A stretch of DNA of 5,625 nucleotides, taken from assembly GCA_003497445.1 (NCBI GenBank), contig DNNX01000014.1, positions 1-5,625 on the forward strand. Reading direction: 5' to 3'. Of the stretch, positions 1 through 4,823 are shown piece by piece (the stretch's first letter is position 1; every line of letters starts with the position of its first letter). The position numbers and the translations under genes are program-made. Under the pieces are notes generated by a model. That model saw nothing but the letters and a program-made list of their open reading frames with translations. It had not been told where the DNA came from and did no database searches. This DNA comes from Acholeplasmataceae bacterium (GTDB taxonomy: Bacteria; Bacillota_I; Bacilli_A; Acholeplasmatales; Acholeplasmataceae).

Positions 1-219
1 TTTAGGTGCATGGTAAGTAACAACCATGACATCATCGATGAGTTGATGATGCTCAATAAGTTGCGTGCGTTTCATCGTGTTTGGTGACAATTTATTTAGC
101 GCAACATTAGGGAAAACCGCTTCAATAAGGGAAATGCAATTTTCCCCACTAATTCTAATGATTGAAATCGCACCTTTACCATAAGGTGTCGCGATTGCTG
201 CAATGGGTTTTTGCATCAT
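1..219 (-). CDS. mnmE: tRNA modification GTPase MnmE, N-terminal fragment (cut by window edge)
   Basis: The 73 visible residues match the N-terminal formyl-THF-binding/dimerisation domain of MnmE (TrmE). The run IAAIATPYGKGAISIIRISG (residues 6-25) corresponds to the family's opening motif (E. coli: [20 protein letters not shown]), and DDVMVVTYHAPK at residues 62-73 corresponds to the conserved stretch that leads into the S-[FY]-TGED motif. In the family, MnmE with MnmG installs the 5-carboxymethylaminomethyl group (or its relatives) on U34 of certain tRNAs in the cytoplasm; the G domain and the C-terminal Cys lie beyond the window. The start is the first of two adjacent ATGs (217-219, then 214-216). 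It overlaps the mgtC stop by ATGA and has only a weak AGAAG ribosome site, so translation is probably coupled to mgtC. It is the last visible gene of the nrnA-nrnA-mgtC-mnmE unit. The family assignment is secure; the choice between the two ATGs is not. Confidence 0.92.
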   Translation of the reverse strand, partial: MMQKPIAAIATPYGKGAISIIRISGENCISLIEAVFPNVALNKLSPNTMKRTQLIEHHQLIDDVMVVTYHAPK

Positions 220-725
220 AAATGATCTTCTAAATCCTCGTCAATATGTTCTTTTTTAAACGGATTAAATCCTCTTAGTAAATCTCTTGAAAATATAAAA
301 ACAACTATAAACAACCCTACGACGGAACCCAGTACTAAAAATCCGCTACCAAATATTAAACCAATGATGGCCGAAGACCAGATTGTTGTTGCAGTGGTAA
401 TTCCTTTAATAGAACCTTTTTCTTTTAAAATTACGCCAGCACCAATAAAACCAATCCCTGTTAGAACTTGTGCAATGATACGCTGTGTTTGAACTTCTTG
501 CATGCCTAAAGTTTGGATTTCATATTCATAAAGTAATCGTTGCATAATCGCAATCGCTGCACTAGCAAATGCAACAAGCATATGAGATGAGATTCCCGCA
601 GCTTTTCCAATTTTTTGTCTTTCAAAACCAATAAAATAGGCGACCAAAGATGTTAATATAAGCGGCAAAAGAACCATAAAAAACAACTTTTCAAATTCTA
701 TATTCAAATCTAGTATATAATTCAT
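216..725 (-). CDS. MgtC/SapB family integral membrane protein
   Basis: This 169-residue protein has the MgtC/SapB membrane domain. Visible signatures are GFERQ at residues 33-37 (family GxERE-like), AGISSHMLVAF at 43-53 (family AGLRTHxLV), QRIIAQVLTGIGFIGAGVIL at 81-100 and GITTATTIW at 108-116. About five hydrophobic segments can be seen, near residues 14-32, 46-62, 84-100, 113-128 and 130-147, followed by a short charged tail. There is no C-terminal ACT-like domain, so it is the short, membrane-only form. Members are linked to growth in low magnesium, acid tolerance and, in Salmonella, modulation of F-ATPase, but the biochemical role of the short forms is not settled. The final Glu of ERE is Gln here and the RT of AGLRTH is SS. 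The start has a good AGGAG site (733-737) seven bases upstream, lying in the end of the preceding nrnA gene. The stop overlaps the mnmE start by four bases, so it belongs to this operon. Confidence 0.9.
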   Translation of the reverse strand: MNYILDLNIEFEKLFFMVLLPLILTSLVAYFIGFERQKIGKAAGISSHMLVAFASAAIAIMQRLLYEYEIQTLGMQEVQTQRIIAQVLTGIGFIGAGVILKEKGSIKGITTATTIWSSAIIGLIFGSGFLVLGSVVGLFIVVFIFSRDLLRGFNPFKKEHIDEDLEDHL

Positions 726-729
726 GTAT

Positions 730-1662
730 TTACTCCTTTGACTCTTTTATGTGGTGAATCACATCACCAATGAATTGATCTAAATGATCCCATGAAGGTA
801 GTCTTGCACCAGATGCTTTTGCATGACCACCACCTTCATATTTTTCAGCAAGTGTATTAATTATAGGACCAGATGACCTTAATCTTATTCTAATTTCATT
901 TTCATATTCAATCATGAGTGCCCACACCGGAAAGTCTTCTAAACCACCAATTAAATTCACAACAGATGCTGCTTCTTCATCTGTTACACCATACTGATTA
1001 ATAACATCTCTTGGCATTTTTAAAAAAATAAATCCACCCTCAACTGTAACAAAATTAGAATAGGCATAGCCTTTTAATGCAAACATTTTAAGTGATTCTT
1101 GCGTGAGCTTTGAATCAATAAACTCAACATCTACACCTGCATTAATCAGTGTACCAGCCATCATGTGTGTTCTATTGGAAACCCCTCTATAACGAAATCT
1201 TCCGGTGTCCGTTATAAGTCCCGTATATAATGCAATTGCAGATGATAAAGGAATTTTTAAATCGTGTTGAATTGCAAAATCTGTAATCATTTCGGAAACC
1301 GCAGGATAACTCGTATCAACCCAGTTCATATCGCCATATGCATCCACATCAATATGATGATCAATTTTTATGACTTTTTTACCTTTAATATATCTTGGAT
1401 CGCTAATACGCTCTTTTGTTGCAGTATCCACAACAATCGATAACGCATCTTGATAAACATCATCATTGATGATATCAGGTGATCCTACATATTTAACGTA
1501 ATCACTTTCTTCTCCAACAACGTAAATGTTTTTAATTGGAAATGCTTCTTTTAGAATCCCTTTTAATCCGAATTGTCCGCCATAGCAATCTCCATCAGGT
1601 CTTTTGTGTCCGTGGATAATAATTGTTTCATATTGTTTCATTTCATTTAATAGATTTGTCAT
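730..1662 (-). CDS. nrnA: NrnA-like DHH/DHHA1 phosphoesterase, second tandem copy
   Basis: This 310-residue cytoplasmic protein belongs to the NrnA family (bifunctional oligoribonuclease/pAp phosphatase). The DHH domain shows motif I as H17-x-H19-x3-D23-x-D25, motif II with D79 (VVDT), motif III as DHH at 101-103, and motif IV as TDTGRF at 151-156. The DHHA1 domain shows LRSSG at 261-265 and GGGHAKASGA at 277-286, the substrate-binding loop. Every expected metal ligand is present and the length is normal. Family members, which are Mn-dependent, degrade 2-5 nt RNA or DNA oligomers from the 5' end and/or dephosphorylate 3'-phosphoadenosine 5'-phosphate; which activity dominates cannot be read from sequence. 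The first ATG is chosen because AGGTGA (1669-1674) lies six bases upstream, whereas the next in-frame Met (residue 8) has no ribosome site. The gene overlaps the previous nrnA-like gene by 20 bases and is followed by mgtC after 4 bases. Confidence 0.92.
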   Translation of the reverse strand: MTNLLNEMKQYETIIIHGHKRPDGDCYGGQFGLKGILKEAFPIKNIYVVGEESDYVKYVGSPDIINDDVYQDALSIVVDTATKERISDPRYIKGKKVIKIDHHIDVDAYGDMNWVDTSYPAVSEMITDFAIQHDLKIPLSSAIALYTGLITDTGRFRYRGVSNRTHMMAGTLINAGVDVEFIDSKLTQESLKMFALKGYAYSNFVTVEGGFIFLKMPRDVINQYGVTDEEAASVVNLIGGLEDFPVWALMIEYENEIRIRLRSSGPIINTLAEKYEGGGHAKASGARLPSWDHLDQFIGDVIHHIKESKE

Positions 1663-2593
1663 TGATTCTCACCTTTTCATCTAAATCGTCTAGTACTTTG
1701 TGTACATCTTCTAATGTTTCAAGTGTTGCGCCACATGCGTGAAGATGTCCTCCGCCACCGTACTTTTTCGCGACATCTACAATCGGAATGTCTCGAGACC
1801 TCAATTCTGCAATATATTTTCCATTAACATCTTCAGAAAAGCTACCCCATATCTTCACTTCTTGAATACCAGCCATTAAATTGACCATGCCTCTACTAAT
1901 GGATTGAAAATCCTCTCCTGTTGATTGTATAAGTGCTTGAGAATTAATGCGATAAGCAACATTTTCTTTTGTAAGTTTAAATGAAGAAAATTGATTTTTA
2001 ATTTGTTTTCTTTTAAGAGATTCCGTATATAAGTAGTCATATAAGGCTTTAATATCTGGTTCAAACTTAGAAACGTAGCTTGCAAGTAAAAATGTTCTTT
2101 CAGGTTCTTTTAAATATAAAAATCTTCCCGAATCTGTCACCATACCTCCGTATAAATACGTTGCTGCCTCTTTAGGCATATCTAGATTAAAACGCATTGC
2201 GAAATCTATGATCATTTCACATGCTGAATTAAAACTTGTGTCTTTATAGTAATACGTCACATTTTCTATGGTTGTATTGTTATCGTGATGATCAATAATC
2301 ACACGCGCTTTTGCTAATGCATACCTATCATCACTTACCATATGTGCAACAGCAACATCTGTAATAATGACGAGTGCGTCTTGATAAACTGCATCGTCAA
2401 TATCATCCATTCTTGCATGAAAGCTCATTGTATTTAAATCACCAACGGCATAAATTGTTTTATCTGGATAATGATGCTCTAATAATTTTTTCAATCCGAC
2501 CTGACTGCCGATTGCATCCAGATCAGGTCTTGAGTGTCTGTGAATGATAATGGTTTGAAAAGATACGATGAGATCGATAATTTCTTTAAGCAT
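1643..2593 (-). CDS. nrnA: NrnA-like DHH/DHHA1 phosphoesterase, first tandem copy
   Basis: This 316-residue protein is a paralogue of the next gene and a full NrnA-family member. It has motif I H18-x-H20-x3-D24-x-D26 (IIIHRHSRPDLDAIGSQ, a near-canonical form), motif II D79 (IITD), DHH at 101-103, TDSGRF at 153-158, LRSRD at 264-268, and the DHHA1 loop GGGGHLHACGA at 279-289. The ligands are intact, so it should be an active phosphoesterase on nano-RNA and/or pAp. The two copies differ widely outside the motifs, and here the DHHA1 loop reads HLHACGA instead of HAKASGA, so their substrates may have diverged. It is the promoter-proximal gene of the unit: GAGG at 2599-2602 lies five bases before the ATG and a TATAAT box sits 20 bases upstream. 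Its last 20 bases overlap the start of the second copy in another frame, which favours translational coupling. Confidence 0.92.
   Translation of the reverse strand: MLKEIIDLIVSFQTIIIHRHSRPDLDAIGSQVGLKKLLEHHYPDKTIYAVGDLNTMSFHARMDDIDDAVYQDALVIITDVAVAHMVSDDRYALAKARVIIDHHDNNTTIENVTYYYKDTSFNSACEMIIDFAMRFNLDMPKEAATYLYGGMVTDSGRFLYLKEPERTFLLASYVSKFEPDIKALYDYLYTESLKRKQIKNQFSSFKLTKENVAYRINSQALIQSTGEDFQSISRGMVNLMAGIQEVKIWGSFSEDVNGKYIAELRSRDIPIVDVAKKYGGGGHLHACGATLETLEDVHKVLDDLDEKVRINDKSIK
1669..1674 (-). promoter_or_regulatory. Ribosome binding site of second nrnA-like gene, embedded in the first
   Basis: The minus strand reads AGGTGA, matching the 3' half of the full Shine-Dalgarno consensus (AAGGAGGTGA), six bases before the ATG at 1660-1662. 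It lies wholly within the coding sequence of the upstream nrnA-like gene, so ribosomes finishing that gene cover it. It decides the start of the second copy over the later in-frame Met at residue 8. Confidence 0.6.
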
Positions 2594-2612
2594 AGATACC
2601 TCTTGTAAAAAG

Positions 2613-2641
2613 ATTATAATAGAATAACATATTTAATAATA
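2613..2641 (-). promoter_or_regulatory. Probable promoter of the nrnA-nrnA-mgtC-mnmE unit
   Basis: The minus strand carries a perfect TATAAT at 2618-2613, about 20 bases before the ATG of the first nrnA-like gene, giving a leader of roughly 13 bases. No good -35 is present: at 17-base spacing the hexamer is TATTAT and at 18 it is TTATTA. That region is the T-rich tail of the preceding terminator. The -10 call is reasonable; the -35 is weak. Confidence 0.5.
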
Positions 2642-2666
2642 AAAAGCGAGTTGCCTCGCTTTTTAT
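2639..2666 (-). terminator. Rho-independent terminator of the LTD-SNase unit, overlapping its stop codon
   Basis: A perfect stem of 10 bp (2641-2650 with 2655-2664, core GCGAG/CTCGC) closes a 4-base loop, and two further flanking A-T pairs extend it to 12 bp. On the minus strand it is followed by TTTTTATTATT. The TAA stop of the lipoprotein gene (2663-2665) forms part of the 5' arm. The A/T tracts on both sides would also allow termination of plus-strand transcription, but no plus-strand gene is seen here. Confidence 0.9.
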
Positions 2667-3871
2667 ATCCAAGGTAATTGAAGATGGGGTGTCCAAACTG
2701 GATTTTGCGTTGTATTTCTTCTTGTATCATAATTCCAATCAGGAGATTTTTCGCCATCAGGGTTATTTGGATATCCTTTTGTTCCCCATCCGTTAAGTTC
2801 AGCACGATACTGAGCAAATCTTAAGAATGTTAAATAGGGAACATTTTTATAAGTAAGTAAATAATCGTAAATTTGATATTGAGTGCCTACATCTTCTGAC
2901 AATCCTTCTGCAACAATCCAAAATTGTGACAATGCGCCGTTGACCCAAACAAGTCCCAAGTTTCTTCCATAGCCTTCTTGAAGACTGTTACCAGGAATCG
3001 ACTGTACCCGAATGGTTTTAGATGTTGGATCGTTGAGTAAATACTCTTTGTTGTATGTACTTGCAACATATCCCCAAGGTTCTGCAGAAACATTCCCACC
3101 ATCAACTTCAGGTGTATTAAGATAAAAATATCTCATCGAACCGCCTGGATAACCGTTCATTGCTTGAAAATATGCTGTATCACCGTCTGCAACACCCGTA
3201 TTATTCACAATGACTGCACCACCGTATCCTAATTCATTATTATCGGGATCAACGTATGGCGTGTCTAAATATCTTTGTTCTAATTGTGGTCCTTGATATA
3301 ACTGTTCTAGTGTTTTGATTTCATGATCATCGTTTTTAAGATAGATAAATGTATCTGGCAAATACGCAATAAAGTTATATTGATCATATTCTAATGATGC
3401 AACATAGTCTTCTTTATGTCCTAGACGAATCATGGTCAAATCTACAGAGAAATTAATATCAAATCCTAATAATCCAAATTGGTCTACTTTTTGATTCTTA
3501 TAAAATAATTCGATCACATCATTACCATTAAACGGTAAGTTGCTATCAAATGTGAAATCGGTCTGCTCTAATAACAATGAGTCTGTTGTATTGTTTCCAG
3601 AAATAACATAATAATTCGCCGGTTCTAATGTGCCGTTGAGTGTTATCGTATGATCTCCACCTTCTGTTGTTGACCCATTATTATAAATTCTTATTTCTAC
3701 ATCATTAAGAGAAATTGTTTCATTTGTTGGATTATATAATTCTATCGCATTATTAGAGGTAGATATCGCATCAAATACTTTAGAAATCACCAAATTAGGT
3801 GTTTCTGATTGACACGCTTGAATCGTGATAAGACTCACGAATATGATAAACATTGTTATGACTTTTTTCAT
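2663..3871 (-). CDS. Lipoprotein with lamin-tail domain and SNase-like (thermonuclease) domain
   Basis: This 402-residue protein begins with a lipoprotein signal: MKK, a hydrophobic core, and the lipobox IQAC with Cys20, so it should be lipid-anchored on the outer face of the membrane. Residues about 25-180 form an LTD, marked by AIELYNPTNETISLND (42-57), NGNDVIELFYKNQKVDQFG (115-133) and a closing LPDTFIYLKND (171-181). Residues about 218-366 resemble staphylococcal nuclease: DGD at 229-231 (SNase D19/D21), RYFYLNTPE at 247-255 (SNase RLLLVDTPE: R35, D40, E43) and YGR at 301-303 (R87). The first Asp ligand, both catalytic Arg positions and the Glu are kept, but the D40 equivalent is Asn252. 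The family cleaves DNA and RNA with Ca2+; activity here is uncertain because of that change. AAGGAG lies five bases before the start, which overlaps the upstream gene by ATGA. The domain calls are from motif recognition. Confidence 0.85.
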   Translation of the reverse strand: MKKVITMFIIFVSLITIQACQSETPNLVISKVFDAISTSNNAIELYNPTNETISLNDVEIRIYNNGSTTEGGDHTITLNGTLEPANYYVISGNNTTDSLLLEQTDFTFDSNLPFNGNDVIELFYKNQKVDQFGLLGFDINFSVDLTMIRLGHKEDYVASLEYDQYNFIAYLPDTFIYLKNDDHEIKTLEQLYQGPQLEQRYLDTPYVDPDNNELGYGGAVIVNNTGVADGDTAYFQAMNGYPGGSMRYFYLNTPEVDGGNVSAEPWGYVASTYNKEYLLNDPTSKTIRVQSIPGNSLQEGYGRNLGLVWVNGALSQFWIVAEGLSEDVGTQYQIYDYLLTYKNVPYLTFLRFAQYRAELNGWGTKGYPNNPDGEKSPDWNYDTRRNTTQNPVWTPHLQLPWI

Positions 3872-4719
3872 GACTGCTCCTTTTTGACTTTGCGTATGCG
3901 TTGAATATTTTTGTGAAAAAATATGAAGTATGTGATCGGTAAAACGATGATTATTTCAATCCCTATATAAAGATATGTCATATAGGTATAATCTGAAAAT
4001 GCATCTATAATGAAATCGTTGGTATATAAAGACGCCTTTTCTAATTCATCACTTAATTGAAGTCTTTCTATATTAAATATAGATAAATTCGCAACGCTAT
4101 GTGTTGGAATCTCTAAGTTTTTATCTAGATAAACATCTTCATGTATCATGGTTGTTGTAACAATATCCGTAACAGCTGTTGGATAAGAAATATCGATACG
4201 TTGTATCCTTACTTGATCATCAACAACGTATTGTTGATCAAGTGCATACATATGCATACTATCATCATACAATTGAATTAGTGATTCGTTAAAAACACTT
4301 TGTGTAAAACCTTCAGGTGCTGATTCAAATGTAATATCAACCTTTAATGTAAGTGCGTCTTCATCAAGAAATGCAGTTTCATCCGTATTTTCATATTGTG
4401 TGATAATAAAAATAAGTTCATATTTATACTCAGAACTGTTTTTGTATAGTAAAACAGAATATATCTCTAAATAATACTGTGCATTTTCGTTATTAACTGA
4501 ATGCGTGATTAATGGTGATTCCTGAATGTAAATATGATATTCTCCTTGTGTATTTGCAATCAATGCTGCAGATACCAAGTCTTTTGAATCTTCATAAATA
4601 TCTTCTTTTAAATCTTCTAAAAACGTTATTGTTTGGTTCGCTCTTGCATATCCGGAAACGATAAACGTAACAAGTCCAATGAATACTATGTATGATGTAA
4701 TTCCAAAGATTTTGCCCAT
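3868..4719 (-). CDS. Unrecognised envelope protein with N- and C-terminal hydrophobic segments
   Basis: I do not recognise a family for this 283-residue protein. It has a hydrophobic segment at about residues 7-23 followed by ARA-N at 25-28, which could be a signal peptidase site or part of an uncleaved anchor. A largely acidic region of about 220 residues (28-246) with alternating polar/hydrophobic patterning typical of beta structure follows. A strong membrane segment lies at about 247-268, and a basic tail (HKNIQRIRKVKKEQS) fits the positive-inside rule. The predicted arrangement is an extracytoplasmic domain anchored at the C-terminus with a short cytoplasmic tail. GAGGAA at 4725-4730 sits five bases before the ATG, and a good promoter lies just upstream. 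It is the first gene of a two-gene unit and its stop overlaps the start of the LTD-SNase lipoprotein by four bases, so the two are probably made together. A partner, anchor or export role is inference. Confidence 0.8.
   Translation of the reverse strand: MGKIFGITSYIVFIGLVTFIVSGYARANQTITFLEDLKEDIYEDSKDLVSAALIANTQGEYHIYIQESPLITHSVNNENAQYYLEIYSVLLYKNSSEYKYELIFIITQYENTDETAFLDEDALTLKVDITFESAPEGFTQSVFNESLIQLYDDSMHMYALDQQYVVDDQVRIQRIDISYPTAVTDIVTTTMIHEDVYLDKNLEIPTHSVANLSIFNIERLQLSDELEKASLYTNDFIIDAFSDYTYMTYLYIGIEIIIVLPITYFIFFHKNIQRIRKVKKEQS
4211..4243. repeat. Imperfect inverted repeat inside the envelope-protein gene
   Basis: The arms are 4211-4226 and 4231-4243. Nine bases (ACTTGATCA) pair with TGATCAAGT and four (ACAA) pair with TTGT, with a three-base bulge (4220-4222) and a CGTA loop. 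It encodes LDQQYVVDDQV in the minus-strand gene. The structure is plain in the sequence; whether it functions in the mRNA or is chance is unknown. Confidence 0.5.
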
Positions 4720-4746
4720 CTTTATTCCTCGTTTTTGTGTACACTT

Positions 4747-4775
4747 ATTATACGTTTTTTTAGCCTATTTTACAA
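4747..4775 (-). promoter_or_regulatory. Promoter of the envelope protein / LTD-SNase unit
   Basis: The minus strand shows -35 TTGTAA (4775-4770, four of six matches to TTGACA), a 17-base spacer and a perfect -10 TATAAT (4752-4747). The expected start of transcription near 4740 gives a leader of about 20 bases containing the GAGGAA ribosome site. The -35 box begins just after the T-tract of the preceding terminator. Confidence 0.75.
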
Positions 4776-4778
4776 ATA

Positions 4779-4809
4779 AAAAAAGGATAGAATGACTCTA
4801 TCCTTTTTT
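4779..4809 (-). terminator. Rho-independent terminator of the OB-fold/LTD gene
   Basis: GGATAG (4785-4790) pairs with CTATCC (4798-4803). An inner A-T pair and six outer A-T pairs extend this to a stem of about 13 bp around a five-base loop (4792-4796). On the minus strand a T-run follows the stem directly. It lies 14 bases past the stop codon of the upstream LTD gene. The mirrored A-run means it may also stop plus-strand transcripts. Confidence 0.88.
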
Positions 4810-4823
4810 AGTAATTTGTATTC

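Noticed and set aside
1876..2085. Open frame of 69 codons on the minus strand
   Set aside because: It is an out-of-frame reading inside the first nrnA-like gene, which has every family motif.
730..2593. The two nrnA-like genes as one gene broken by a frameshift
   Set aside because: Each has its own complete DHH and DHHA1 motif set, normal length, and its own ribosome site, so they are tandem paralogues.
2614..3105. Two short minus-strand open frames (2614-2817 and 2887-3105)
   Set aside because: Both lie in other frames of the LTD-SNase gene; the first also runs through the terminator. Neither has a domain or ribosome site.
216..4719. TGA read as Trp (mycoplasma code)
   Set aside because: Trp is encoded by TGG throughout, and TGA ends several genes at natural lengths, including ATGA stop/start overlaps.
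4720..4823. Riboswitch or small RNA between the two LTD-related units
   Set aside because: The 104 bases are fully accounted for by the terminator, the promoter and a short leader; no other structured element is visible.
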